A DNA stretch of 64,000 nucleotides. Source: Flaviflagellibacter sp963786225. GTDB taxonomy: Bacteria > Pseudomonadota > Alphaproteobacteria > Rhizobiales > Methylopilaceae. Within the stretch, counting starts at the first letter, position 1; the number at the start of each line of letters is the position of its first letter. Location: NCBI GenBank assembly GCA_963786225.1, contig CAWAYQ010000032.1, forward strand, positions 62,001-126,000, given 5' to 3'. The translations under genes were made by a program, and so were the position numbers. Positions 8,448 through 18,706 of the stretch are shown here, in pieces. The notes beneath the pieces are model-generated. The model was not told the origin of the DNA and did no database searches. It saw only the letters and a program-made list of their open reading frames with translations.

Positions 8448-9929
8448 TCAATGCCGGGCGGTCATCGCCACCTTTACCAACTCCGCCACGTTGCGGACCT
8501 GAAGTTTGGCCATGAGCTTTGCCCGATAGACATCCACGGTTCGCGGACTAAGTCCAAGTGTGTAGCCAACTTCCTTGCTGGATTTTCCGGCCGAGATCAA
8601 TTCCAGAACTTCGATTTCCCGCAGGCTGAGGCGGGCATCGGCCTGCCGAAAATGGAAAAGATTTGACGGTCTGAGATCGGGGAAATTCACGAACTCACCC
8701 CGCGCAATGAAGCGCTCGAATTCCTCGGCGTGAAGCGGCGGGGAAAGCGCATCGCCCTGTCCCGCGTCGCATCCGAGTTTCAGGAGGGTTGCCAGATCGG
8801 CTTCCGATGCGATCCCCTCCGCGACGGATCGAGCGCCGATACTCCGCGCGAGAAAAATAATCGAATTGCAGATTTTGGTTTTGAACTCGGAGCCGGAGCA
8901 GTTCGCGACAAAGGCAGTGTTGATGCTTATCTCCGCCGGAGACACGGATTCGAGCATTCCCAACGCGGAGTGTCCGGTGCCGAAATCTCCAATCGACACG
9001 ATCAGACCGTAAATTTTCATCTGCGCGGCGATTTCATGCACCTTCGCCGGCTCGGTCGCGATTTCGGTTTCGGTCAGTTCCATGACAAGGCCGGGCCATT
9101 CGCTGCTGCGCGGTCGCTCGCGACGCATGATCTCTCCGATCCTGAGCCGCGCCAGGGATGACAGCGGCACCCGCAACGCTATCACTGGATTGAACGACGG
9201 GCGGGCAAATCGCCGCCACGCTTTCATCGCCGAGACAAGCATGAACTCGGTCAGCCGATCCACATCGTCGGGGTGAGCGGTGGAGCCATCCCGCGACAGA
9301 AGGCACTCGCTCGAAACGGCGTGACGGGCATAGGCCTCCGCTCCGTAAGGACGGCCGATTTCAAAATCGAACCGCGGCTGAAAAACCACCTCGACCTTCC
9401 CCGCGTCGAGCGCCTCGCGAAGGACATTGCCGCGGGTCGGAGCGGCCGGTGCGAGAGACGGAGCCTGTGCGCCGATTTTGGAAAGGGGAGTGCCTGTTAT
9501 GGCTTCGTCGAAGATCGCCTCAACCGTCGCGCGCCGGAATGGTTTCGAAAGGCTGTGGCCCATATTGAGACCCCGGCGCACTCCGATCTTTTCCAGCGTC
9601 TCGATCAGCGAAGGCGCGCGCCGGCTCATCAGGTGCACCTGACCGAAATATCGGGCCTGTTCCAGATGACGGATGATCTCGACCGCGTCGGCATCGGCGA
9701 ACTCGATGTCGATAAAGATGAGGTCGGGGCTTTCGAGGAAGATCCGGCTGATCAGGTTTTCGATCGACGTGCATTCGACGCAGCGAAAATTCCTGGCCGC
9801 GGCGCTGAACGAGATGATCCGTCGAAGCGGAGCTTCATTATCGAGGACGTAGCACAGAGGCTTTTGCCGAAGGGACGCGGCAGGGCCCGCGTCTGGAACC
9901 TTGTCTGCAGCTTCACCTGATACCGCCAT
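8448..9929 (-). CDS. Receiver / degenerate EAL / LuxR-type HTH regulator
   Basis: A 493-residue three-domain signalling protein. N-terminal receiver-like domain (about 24-145) with Asn31-Glu32, a candidate phospho-Asp74 in IFIDIEFAD and Lys129 in SKPF. Middle EAL-like domain (about 165-410) with EAY instead of EAL at 198-200, ELTETEIA, and SIGDFGTGH where active enzymes have DDFGTG, so one metal-binding Asp is replaced by Gly. C-terminal LuxR/GerE HTH (about 430-490): LSLREIEVLELISAGKSSKE and TVDVYRAKLMAKL. I infer that the EAL domain no longer hydrolyses cyclic-di-GMP but may bind it or a partner to control DNA binding. The gene is divergent from a chemoreceptor gene and is followed by a TetR gene. 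Confidence 0.82.
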   Translation of the reverse strand: MAVSGEAADKVPDAGPAASLRQKPLCYVLDNEAPLRRIISFSAAARNFRCVECTSIENLISRIFLESPDLIFIDIEFADADAVEIIRHLEQARYFGQVHLMSRRAPSLIETLEKIGVRRGLNMGHSLSKPFRRATVEAIFDEAITGTPLSKIGAQAPSLAPAAPTRGNVLREALDAGKVEVVFQPRFDFEIGRPYGAEAYARHAVSSECLLSRDGSTAHPDDVDRLTEFMLVSAMKAWRRFARPSFNPVIALRVPLSSLARLRIGEIMRRERPRSSEWPGLVMELTETEIATEPAKVHEIAAQMKIYGLIVSIGDFGTGHSALGMLESVSPAEISINTAFVANCSGSEFKTKICNSIIFLARSIGARSVAEGIASEADLATLLKLGCDAGQGDALSPPLHAEEFERFIARGEFVNFPDLRPSNLFHFRQADARLSLREIEVLELISAGKSSKEVGYTLGLSPRTVDVYRAKLMAKLQVRNVAELVKVAMTARH

Positions 9930-10158
9930 CCAGTCCCAACCACCCGATTTACATCAACTTAAAATTAGCGTGTGTGATTCGCGTAACTCATAAAGTTCAA
10001 ATCCCCACGCGAGTTAGTTTCCCCATTAGACCTTCGGAGTAGGTAAAATCGCGTAGTGCTTATACGCAACCCTGCGCTGAAGCATGGTTAACCTAAACTG
10101 GACAAACCTTGCGCAACCGAGGTCGCGACACACGCGGCCCTCGATCGGAGAGCACAGG

Positions 10159-11851
10159 ATGTTCGGTTTCAACAACCTCAAACTGCTGACCAAGCTGGCC
10201 GTGCCTACGGCCATTCTCGTTGCCGTCGTCGTGGCGCTCATTGCCTTTGCGGATCACGGACTCACTCAACTGGCCGATCAGACGCAGTCGATCGTTCAGG
10301 GAACGGCGTCACGGCGCGCGGCGGCGCAGCAGATGGAGGCGTCGGTAAACGATGCGACCATCCAGGAGAAAAACCTGATCGTGGCCGAGGACCCGAAACT
10401 GATGAAGGGGTTCGAGCAGCATTACAAAGCCTCCAAGGCCGAAGCCCTCGAGAATGCCGACATCATGATCAAGCTGGCCTCCGATCCGGAACGCGCCGCG
10501 ATCAACAAGAAGCTGAAGGAAACCGTCGAAGCCTACTTCGTCACGGCCGATCAAAGCGTCGAACTCAGCATGAGCGGCGATCACGAAGGCGCCAAAATTC
10601 TGTCGCTCGGCGATGGCCGCACGGCGCGGGCGAAAGCCGGTCAGGAGCTGGGAGAGCGCGTGGATGCCATGGCGGCCGATCTCGAACAGGCTCGGATAAA
10701 CGCCGCCGAAACGAGTTCGTCTGTTTCTCAACTCCTGATTATCGCCGCTTCCGTCGGTCTCGTGTTTGCCGTTGGCATACTCGTTCTCATCGCCCTGAAG
10801 GGCATCGTGAAACCCATGACCGGCATGACCGCCGCGATGGGACGGCTTGCGGCGGGCGATCTCGATGTCGAAGTCGAGGGTGTCGACCGGAGGGACGAAG
10901 TGGGAGAACTCGCCCGCTCGCTGCAGGTGTTCAAGGACAATGCCATCGAGGGCCGTCGCATGGCGGCGCTCCAGGAAGCGGAGAACGAGGCGAAGATGCG
11001 CCGCGCTCAGCGGCTGGACGAACTGACGAAGACGTTCGAAGGATCGTCCAGCGAACTCGTGCGCTCCCTTTCGGCCGCTGCCACGGAAATGGAAGCGACG
11101 TCGGGCTCGATGTCGGCGACCGCCGAGCAGACCAATCAGCAGGCCGTCATGGTGGCGACCGCGGCGGAGCAGACCTCCGCGAATGTCCAGATGGTCGCCG
11201 CCTCGACGGAGGAACTCGCGTCTTCGGTCAGCGAGATCAGCCGGCAGGTCAGCGAAGTCCTCGAAGATCGCCGAAGCCGCCGTCGAAGAGGCGCGACGGG
11301 CCGACGTGATCGTTCAGTCACTCGCTCACAGCGCGCAGAAGATCGGCGACGTGGTCGCCCTCATCAACGACATCGCGTCCCAGACCAATCTCCTCGCGCT
11401 GAACGCGACGATCGAGGCGGCACGCGCGGGAGAAGCGGGGCGGGGCTTTGCGGTCGTCGCCGCCGAAGTGAAGGAACTGGCCTCGCAAACAAGCCGCGCG
11501 ACGAATGACATCTCCGCGCAGATATCCGAAATTCAGGGCGCGACGGCACAGGCTGTCGAGGCGCTGCGCGGCATCGGCGGCACCATCAACAATATCAGCC
11601 AGATCGCCTACACCGTCGCCGCAGCCGTGGAAGAGCAGGGCGCAGCGACCCATGAGATCGCCCGCAATGTGCAGCAGGCGGCGCAAGGCACACAGCTCGT
11701 GACCAGCAATATCGAGCAGGTCAAGGAAGCGGCCAGCGTCACCGGGGCTGCATCGTCGCAGGTCCTCGCCGCGGCGCAGGAACTGGCGCAGCATTCCTCC
11801 AACCTCGGCGGTGAAGTGCGTACATTCATCTCGAATGTGCAGGCGGCCTGA
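10159..11851 (+). CDS. Methyl-accepting chemotaxis protein (frameshift near 11257)
   Basis: A chemoreceptor of about 563 residues after removing one extra base near 11257, where ...ISRQVSE should continue SSKIAEAAVEEARRAD. It has an N-terminal membrane helix (about 13-32), a periplasmic four-helix-type sensor with no recognisable ligand motif, a second helix (LLIIAASVGLVFAVGILVLI), a HAMP domain, and a cytoplasmic signalling domain with the hairpin-tip region IASQTNLLALNATIEAARAG and GFAVVAAEVKELA, typical of CheA/CheW-coupling receptors. The ATG at 10159 follows GGAG and lies just before the first helix. Its stop overlaps the next small gene (TGATG). No che genes are nearby, so it is an orphan receptor. 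The frameshift is probably a sequencing error. Confidence 0.92.
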
Positions 11852-12120
11852 TGACAGTATTGAAACTGGTTCATCGCGGTGATTCCAATCCGGCCCAGGA
11901 ACAGGCCGGTGACCGGGTCGAGATCGATCCACAGGACACGATTACGGGTCTGCTCGCAGACCTCAGCCGTGGGGTGGATCCCGATCTGGGCAGGCGCGCG
12001 GCGATCTGCATAAGCGAGCTGGTCCAGCAACGGGATCAGGCAAAGACCCTGATGCTGGACTGCTCGGTGCTCTTGAAGGCGGCGTTGACCAACCTGAACG
12101 CACTCAAGGCTCGGTTCTGA
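11851..12120 (+). CDS. Small protein coupled to the chemoreceptor, unknown function
   Basis: An 89-residue acidic/helical protein whose ATG overlaps the chemoreceptor stop codon (TGATG), so it is probably made by translational coupling. It has no membrane segment and no motif I recognise. The middle contains DPDLGRRAAICISELVQQRDQ and the rest is predicted helical. The arrangement suggests a role with the receptor, but that is only inference from position. Confidence 0.65.
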   Translation: MTVLKLVHRGDSNPAQEQAGDRVEIDPQDTITGLLADLSRGVDPDLGRRAAICISELVQQRDQAKTLMLDCSVLLKAALTNLNALKARF

Positions 12121-12258
12121 CACGTCTCCCCCTCCCCAAAGTGTCGGAACAGCAGATCGTCGCGCCTCCCCTGCATGTCGTAAAGTACGTACCGAAGATG
12201 TTAGGCCGCGGGCGACAGGCGAGCCGATCGCGTCGATGGTGAGAGCTTCGCGGCCGGC

Positions 12259-12735
12259 CTAGTCTCCGTAGGCTTTCCGCAGACCCGCGATATCGAGCTT
12301 GACCATTTTCAGCATGGCCTCCATCGCGCGTCCGGCACGGGTGCGGTCCGGGTCCTTCATCATCTCCTGCAGCAGCGTCGGCACGATCTGCCACGAGACG
12401 CCGAACCTGTCCTTGAGCCAGCCGCATTGTTCCGGCGCGCCTCCATCTTTCAAAAGCGCATCCCACAGCCGGTCGATTTCCGCCTGATCCGCGCACTCTA
12501 TGACGAATGAAATGGCGTGGTTGAAGGGGTCCAGCGGACCCGCGTTCATCGCCGCGAATGGCCGGCCGGCGAGCGTGAATTCCACGATCTGCACGGATCC
12601 GGGCGGTCCGCTCGGGCTCTCCGCCGGCATGCTGGTGACGCTGTCGATCCGGGAATCGGGCAGCAGCGATACGTAAAGGGCTGCTGCTTCCTGGGCTTTA
12701 TCGGCGAACCAGAGAAAGGGGACTACTTTCGGCAT
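12259..12735 (-). CDS. VOC-fold protein, PhnB-like
   Basis: A 158-residue protein of the glyoxalase/VOC superfamily, subgroup often annotated PhnB-like or 3-demethylubiquinone-9 3-methyltransferase-like. Characteristic parts: VVPFLWFADKAQEAAALYVSL at the N-terminus, FAAMNAGPLDPFNHAISFVI in the middle, and DRFGVSWQIVPTLLQEMM near the end. The ATG at 12735 (complement) is preferred to an upstream in-frame ATG because family members begin with this strand. The substrate is unknown; the old methyltransferase label should not be trusted. Confidence 0.88.
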   Translation of the reverse strand: MPKVVPFLWFADKAQEAAALYVSLLPDSRIDSVTSMPAESPSGPPGSVQIVEFTLAGRPFAAMNAGPLDPFNHAISFVIECADQAEIDRLWDALLKDGGAPEQCGWLKDRFGVSWQIVPTLLQEMMKDPDRTRAGRAMEAMLKMVKLDIAGLRKAYGD

Positions 12736-12807
12736 GGCTGTTCTCCCTAAAGGTGGCCGGTCTCTCACTTTCGGGACGGCTCCTGCCGCCCGGCGGCGGC
12801 GCGCCGT

Positions 12808-14035
12808 CTAGCCTATCTCGTCGCGGATAATGCGGATCGATTCAGGCGTAAGCAGGCCCGCGCCCCAGCCGCGCTGGGGCAGGATGCGGGCGGCTTTCGG
12901 ATACGTCAGGACCGCGAGCGCGGTGACACCGACAGGCAGGACGCACATCCAGTCGAGAAAGACCGGCGTCAGCTCTTCGCGGCTTCCGGCATATTGGCCG
13001 GTGCCGGTGAGAAAGCGCCAGATTTCCCGTGCGATCTCGCGCCGGGAGTGGGTTTGGAGCGCCTTGCCGAGCAAAGCCTGCAGCGACAGCCGTGTACGGA
13101 CGCCGGCGCGGCCGGGAGGGGCTTCCGGGGGATTTTCGCCGCGCGAGATGCGAACGAGAAGCCCCGCGAGGTCGAGACCCGCGAAATGGGCGCTCATCGG
13201 CTCGACGAGGCGCGGATTGCAGTCGACGAAATAGGGCACGTCTTCCTTCAGGAGATAATCGAGCGACATCGCGCCGTGCCAGGCCAGGGCCTTGGCGACC
13301 TTTTCCATCTCCGCGCGGACGCGCGGGCGGTGAACGCTCTCTTTCAGCGCCTCGCCGCCGCCGGCCCCGCGCAGGATCTGGCGGTAGACGTGCATGGCGA
13401 CGAAGCGGCCGCGGTCGAACAGGCATTGGGCGTGTTCCAGCGGGCCGTCCACAAGGTCCTGAACCAGGATATCTCCCGGCTCGTCGCCCATCATCGCCCG
13501 GGCCTCGGTGAGATCGCCCGCTTTCCGCACCATATGGACGCTTCGGCTCGCGGTGCTCATCGGCCGCTTCACGACGAAGGGAAAGCCGCTGTCCGGGATT
13601 TCCATCGGCGCTCGAGACCATGCGCGTTCTCGGCTGTGGCACGCCGAGTTCGGTCAGAAGGGCTGAGAAGCGCGCTTTGTCGAGTGCGGTGCCATAGGCC
13701 TCGAATGAGGGCAGCGCGACGGCCACGCCCTCCGGAATGAGATGGGCGGCCTTCGCAAACAGCAGGCCCTGCTCGTGGATCGGCAACAGCACGTCGAAGC
13801 GGCCGCTGCTCAGAAGTTCGAGCGCGAAGGCCAGATAGGCCTTGGGATGGGTGGAGATCGGCGGGCAGCGATGAACGCGCGTCACAAATCGCGAAAACCG
13901 GCAGATGCAGTGCGCATCCGGATCCAGCACCTCGATGCGGTGTCCCGCGAGACCCAACGCCGTGACGGCCTCGCGGGCCGACGTCGAGGCGCCTTCGGAG
14001 AGGAGAATGCGCAAGGGTCCAGAGTGCTTGGCCAT
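12808..14035 (-). CDS. ATP-grasp superfamily carboxylate-amine ligase (frameshift near 13608)
   Basis: About 408 residues after removing one extra base near 13607-13609. The N-terminal pre-ATP-grasp fold begins RILLSEGASTSAREAVTALG. The ATP-grasp domain carries FPFVVKRPMSTASR (nucleotide-binding Lys), ILVQDLVDGPLEHAQC, and the metal-binding strand YFVDCNPRLVEPM (Asp-Asn). This matches uncharacterised carboxylate-amine ligases that resemble carbamoyl-phosphate synthase ATP-binding modules. No biosynthetic partner, peptide precursor or carrier protein is next to it, so the product cannot be named. It is divergent from the MscS gene across a 300-base region. Confidence 0.83.
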
Positions 14036-14342
14036 AAGGGGAAACTTGTCCAGGACAGGGGGAAAGTCACCCCCGGCGTGGGGCCGCGAGGGGTGGACGG
14101 GGAGGAACGGCGGCGATATTCCGCCCGCTTATGGATCTGCAACGCGCCAATCCTGTGGACATGAGCGGCGCCGGAGGCAGCGATATCCCGGGCTTCCAAG
14201 GCCGGGCCGGGATCAAAGACCGGGCGCGGGGGCCAGGTCCATGTTCCTGTTTGAATTCCCCGCCCCCGCCACATTCATGGGTGAGGGAATGTCTTCATCC
14301 ATCCGAATCCCGCACAGGCGGCCGTTCTCCTGGCCGGACCTC
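14036..14342. other. Divergent intergenic region, ATP-grasp / MscS
   Basis: A 307-base region between two divergent genes, which should carry promoters for both. In-frame ATG codons at 14277 and 14289 could extend the MscS gene leftward; GAGGGA lies immediately before 14289 but only 1 base away. I see no convincing promoter boxes or RNA gene here. Confidence 0.4.
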
Positions 14343-16704
14343 ATGAAGCTCCTTTTGTCTGAATTTTTCGCGCCGCTTCGCCGGCTATGTCTCGTGCTCG
14401 GGGCGCTCGCGGTCGTGCTGACGGCATTCGGTGCGTTCGCGCAGGAAGAAGAGAACCGTCATCTCGACAACGTCAAAGCGAGCCTCGATCAGATCGAAAG
14501 GGAGCTCGGGGCGGGAGCGTTCGACGACCCGGCGCTTGTCGATATCCAGGCACGGCTCGATGCGGCGCGGGGCGAGGCCGCAAAAGTTACGGAAGCCCTG
14601 GGGCCGCGTGCGCAGGCGATCCAGTCGCGGCTCGATCAGCTCGGCGCCCCTCCCGCCGAGGGCCAGCCGCCGGAAAGCCCGGAACTGACGCAGGAGCGCA
14701 AGGCGCAGACCGAGGCCAAGACGCCGATCGACGAAGTGCTGAAGCGCGCGAGCGTTCTGAACATCCAGGCCGACCAACTGACGGAGAACGTCTCGCAGAA
14801 AAGGCGCGATCTGTTTGCCTCCCGGTTTCTGGCGCGCACACGCTCGCTGCTCTCGCCGGACCTCTGGTTGAATGTCGTGGACGAGGCGCCGCGCCGTCTC
14901 ACGGCGGTGCTCAATCTGTTCAGCGAGTGGCGGGGCCGTTTCACCGAACGCATGGGGGACCAGCGCGGCGTCGTTCTTTTCGGCGCGCTTGTGCTGGCGC
15001 TTTTCATCGTCTGGCCGCTGCGAAAGTGGGTGCAGCGCTTCGGTCAGCTCTATTTCGCCAAAACTGCACCAGCGACCCGGCTTCGCCGTTCGGCGGCTGC
15101 GATCTGGGTGGTGCTGATCGTGACCGCGGCGCCGATCGCCGCCGCGGTCCTTGTCTATTTCGGGCTGACCCTGCCGGGCTTCGTGCCGGAACGCGCAATG
15201 CCCTTCGTGGGCAAGCTGGTGCAGATCGCGGCGTTTGCGAGTTTCGTCTCCGGCCTGACGCGCGGCATTCTCGCGCCCGGCCGCCCGTCCTGGCGGCTGC
15301 CGGACATCTCCGACGAGACGGTGGCGCGGCTCGCGCCCTATCCGATCTGGATCGCCATCATTTTCGCGCTCGCGCATGCGGTGCTTGCGCTTCTCGACGT
15401 CACGGGCGTCGGCCTTTCGACGGTGATGGCGATCGACGGCGTCGCCGCGACGGCCATCGCGCTCGATTTTCGCGCTCGCTTTACGTCCGGCGAAAGCCGC
15501 CTCCGAAGAGGCCGAGCAGCGCGAGGCGCCCGCGCACCGCGAGGAATACTGGCTGCATTCCGCCGTCCGCCTCGCGGCCTGGATCGCCGTCGCGGTCGTG
15601 CTCGTCGCGGTTCTGGTCGGCTACATTTCCTTCGCCTTCTTCCTCGCGACCCAGATGTTGTGGATCGGCGTTCTCGGCGGGACGCTCTATCTGCTCGTTG
15701 TCCTGACGGACGATCTGTTCTGCGGCTGGGGTCCGGGAAGCCGCGTCATGCGCTTCGCCAATGGCACGGTCGGGCTGAAGCACGGCAGTTTCGAGCAGCT
15801 CTGCGTGCTGATGTCGGGGATTGTCCGGCTGATCCTCATCGTGATGGCGGTGCTGCTCGCGGTCGCGCCGTGGGGCGTGCAATCGGGCGATGTCGCGGGC
15901 TGGATCAACCGCGCCTTCAGCGGGATCACGCTCGGAGGCTTCTCGCTGTCGCTGACGGCGGTGTTCGGTGCGCTCGCGCTTCTCGTCGCGGGCATCCTGC
16001 TGACGCGCGCCGTCCAGGGCTGGCTCGACAAAAGCTATCTGCCGCGCACGCGTCTCGACGACGGGCTGAAGAATTCGATCCGCACCGCGACGGGTTATGC
16101 GGGCGTGCTGCTCGCGGCGGGTCTCGCGGTCTCATCGCTCGGCTTTGGGCTCGACCGGCTCGCCATCGTCGCGGGCGCGTTGTCGGTCGGTATCGGTTTC
16201 GGCCTGCAATCGGTCGTGTCGAATTTCGTCTCGGGCCTGATCCTGCTCGCGGAGCGGCCGATCAAGGTCGGAGACTGGATCGGCGTCGGTACGGATGAAG
16301 GCAATGTGCGGCGCATCTCGGTGCGCTCGACCGTCATCGAACTGTTCGACCGCTCGACCCTGATCGTGCCGAACTCCGATCTGATCACCAAACCCGTCCG
16401 CAACCGCACGCATCAGAACCCGACCGGTGTGGTCCAGCTTCTCCTGGGCACGGGGCATGAAACGGATGTCGCCGAGGTGAAGGCGATCCTGCTGAACGCC
16501 GCGGCCGGGGTATCCGCGATTATTGCCAATCCGCCGCCGGAAGTGCTGATTACCGGCACGACCGATATCGGCGTGCAGTGGCAGTTCCGCTGCACCGTGC
16601 CGACGCCGCGTCAGGTGGCCGCGACGCGCAGCGAGCTTTACTTTGCGGTTCTGAAAGAATTTCAGGCCAAGAAGATCCGGATTACGGCCTCGCCGGCCGC
16701 CTGA
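14343..16704 (+). CDS. Large MscS-family mechanosensitive channel with DUF3772 domain (frameshift near 15468)
   Basis: A multi-domain inner-membrane channel of about 786 residues, opening under membrane tension to release osmolytes. Signal peptide ending AFA before QEEENRHLDN; a periplasmic coiled-coil/DUF3772-type domain (about 30-190); a series of membrane helices; then the MscS pore helix and beta domain with AGALSVGIGFGLQSVVSNFV and LAERPIKVGDWI, and the soluble C-terminus. One extra T in the T-run at 15467-15470 breaks the frame; removing it gives IALDFALALRPAKAASEEAE. I chose the ATG at 14343 because the signal peptide starts there; 14289 and 14277 are alternatives. The gene stands alone upstream of a CAP lipoprotein. 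Confidence 0.88.
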
Positions 16705-16730
16705 ACCTTTCCCGATACCCGAGGCTTCGC

Positions 16731-17315
16731 GTGACCCGTTCTCCCGCTTTTCATCTGTCCGGCCTTCTCAACCTCGCCGTCGTCGGGGGCGCGGTGTTCC
16801 TGTCGGCCTGTACGGCGACCACCAAGATCGCCGATCAGCCGAGCTTTTACCGGAACCTCTCGGCGCCCGGCTCGGAGGTCGATTCGCAGGCCGCGGCCTC
16901 GATGATTTCGGGCTATCGCCAGAACAACGGACGCGGGCCGGTGACGGTCGACCCCGTCCTGACCCAGATCGCCAAGGCCCATGCCCTTGAGATGGCCGCG
17001 AAAACCAAGGTCGGCCACGATGTCGGTTCGGGCAATCTCGACGTTCGCGCCGCCAAAGCGGGCTATGCCTATGCCCGGATCTCGGAAAACGTCGCCGGCG
17101 GCTATCAGACGCTCGCCGAAGCGTTTTCCGGCTGGCGCGACAGCCCGGATCACAAAAAGAACATGCTGATGCCCCAGGCGACGCGCATCGGCATCGCCGT
17201 CGCCCAGGCTCCCGGATTCAAGTACAAGGTGTTCTGGGCAATGGTGGTGGCCGAGCCGGAAACCCAGCCGGTGCCGGTCATGGCCGGTCCGCCCACAGCA
17301 CCTCCGATCCAGTGA
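16731..17315 (+). CDS. CAP (SCP/PR-1) domain lipoprotein
   Basis: A 194-residue predicted lipoprotein starting at GTG 16731, which follows GAGG. The signal sequence ends in the lipobox LSAC (about residues 24-27), so it should be lipid-anchored. The CAP domain is seen in MISGYRQNNGRGPVTVDPVL, AKAHALEMAAKTKVGHDV, YARISENVAGGY and SPDHKKNMLMPQATRIGIAV, matching bacterial YkwD-like proteins. The biochemical role of bacterial CAP proteins is not settled. It lies 26 bases after the channel gene on the same strand. Confidence 0.88.
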   Translation: MTRSPAFHLSGLLNLAVVGGAVFLSACTATTKIADQPSFYRNLSAPGSEVDSQAAASMISGYRQNNGRGPVTVDPVLTQIAKAHALEMAAKTKVGHDVGSGNLDVRAAKAGYAYARISENVAGGYQTLAEAFSGWRDSPDHKKNMLMPQATRIGIAVAQAPGFKYKVFWAMVVAEPETQPVPVMAGPPTAPPIQ

Positions 17316-17368
17316 CTCGTCACGGGCGGCGGGAAATTGTATTCCAGAGTCCGCCGATACTCGATGAG

Positions 17369-18706
17369 ATGCAGAAGCTGATGCTCCCGCGGCTGTTTCC
17401 TGTTGTTGCTCTTGCCCTCGCGATATGCGCTCCGGGCCTCGCCGCGGCGCGTCCCGCCGTCCTGATCGACGCCGACAGCGGGCGGGTTCTGCACGCCGAA
17501 GACGCCACCTTGCCGTGGTATCCGGCGTCGCTGACCAAGCTGATGACGACCTATGTCGTTTTGTCGGCCCTTCGCGAGGGCCGCGTCACGCCCGATACGC
17601 CGCTGCTCTACACGGCCCGCGCGCAGGCCGAGCCGCCGAGCAAGATGGGCTTTCCCGTCAACACGATCATCACCGTCGACAATGCGCTGAAGATTTTGAT
17701 GGTGAAGTCGGCGAACGATCTCGCGGTGACTTTGGCGGAAGGCGTCGGCGGCAGCGTGGATGCCTTTGTCGCCGAAATGAACCGCACCGCGCAGGGGCTC
17801 GGCATGACGCAGAGCCATTTCAAAAATCCGAACGGCTGGCACGATCCGGAACAGATGACGTCGGCCCGCGACATGGCCATTCTCGGCACGTGCGATCTAT
17901 CGCGACTTCCCGCAGTCGGCGGGTCTGTACGACATCGGCGCGGTGCAGCTCGGCAACCGCCTTATCCGGGGCCACAACGCGCTGATCTCGCGCTTTCCCG
18001 GCGCCGACGGCATGAAGACGGGCTTCACCTGCCCGTCGGGCTTCAATCTTGTTGCCAGCGCAAAGCGCGGAAAGCGGCATCTGATCGCCGTCGTGCTGGG
18101 ACATGCGAGCGCGAGCGAGCGCACGGACCGCGCGGCGGAACTCCTTGATGCCGGGTTCGGCAAATGGACGTTCTGGCGGACGGGCCAGGATGTCGCGACT
18201 CTTCCGCCCGTGAACATTGCCGCGCCGAATCTTCGGGCCGAAGTCTGCGAGAAAAAGAAGGGTGTCCCGCCCGAGGCCGTGGGTGAAGTTGAGGGAGACG
18301 ACGGTTTGCCGGCGCTGTCAGCCAGGAACGAGACGCTTTCGGGCCTCATCACTCGGGCTATGCGGCCGAGCCGAAGCAGCTTCTGTTCCCGCCCGCGCCG
18401 GTCGTGCCTGTGCCGGTGTTCCTCGGCCCCAATCCGAACGGCCCGCCGGAATTCATCGCGCTCGCCAACAAGCTTTCGCCGTTCGGCGGCATTCCGAACG
18501 AGCCCGAACCCGCGCCCGCAAAGGTGCAGAAAAAGGCCGATCCCAAAGCGGTGAAGAAGACGGACAAGAAACCGCAGAAGGCCGCCCAGGCCGAGCCGAA
18601 GCCGAAGGCTGCCGCCGCGGCGGCGAAGGCGCCTGCGCCGAAAGCGCCTGCGGCTGCGAAGGCTCCTGCCGCAGCAAAACCGGCGGCCAAGTCGAAGCAG
18701 CCGTGA
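17369..18706 (+). CDS. D-alanyl-D-alanine carboxypeptidase, DacA/DacF family (frameshifts near 17891 and 18340)
   Basis: A low-molecular-weight penicillin-binding protein trimming pentapeptides in the periplasm. About 445 residues after correcting one extra T near 17891 (GTAIYRDFPQSAGLYDIG restored) and a net one-base loss between about 18325 and 18350. Signal peptide at the start (ends AAA-RPAV). Catalytic motifs: S-L-T-K in YPASLTKLMTTY, S-A-N in MVKSANDLAV, and KTG in DGMKTGFTCPSG. The C-terminus is a long Ala/Pro/Lys-rich tail unlike the usual amphipathic membrane anchor of DacA. The ATG at 17369 begins the signal peptide. The stop overlaps the GTG of the GTPase gene. Confidence 0.9.
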
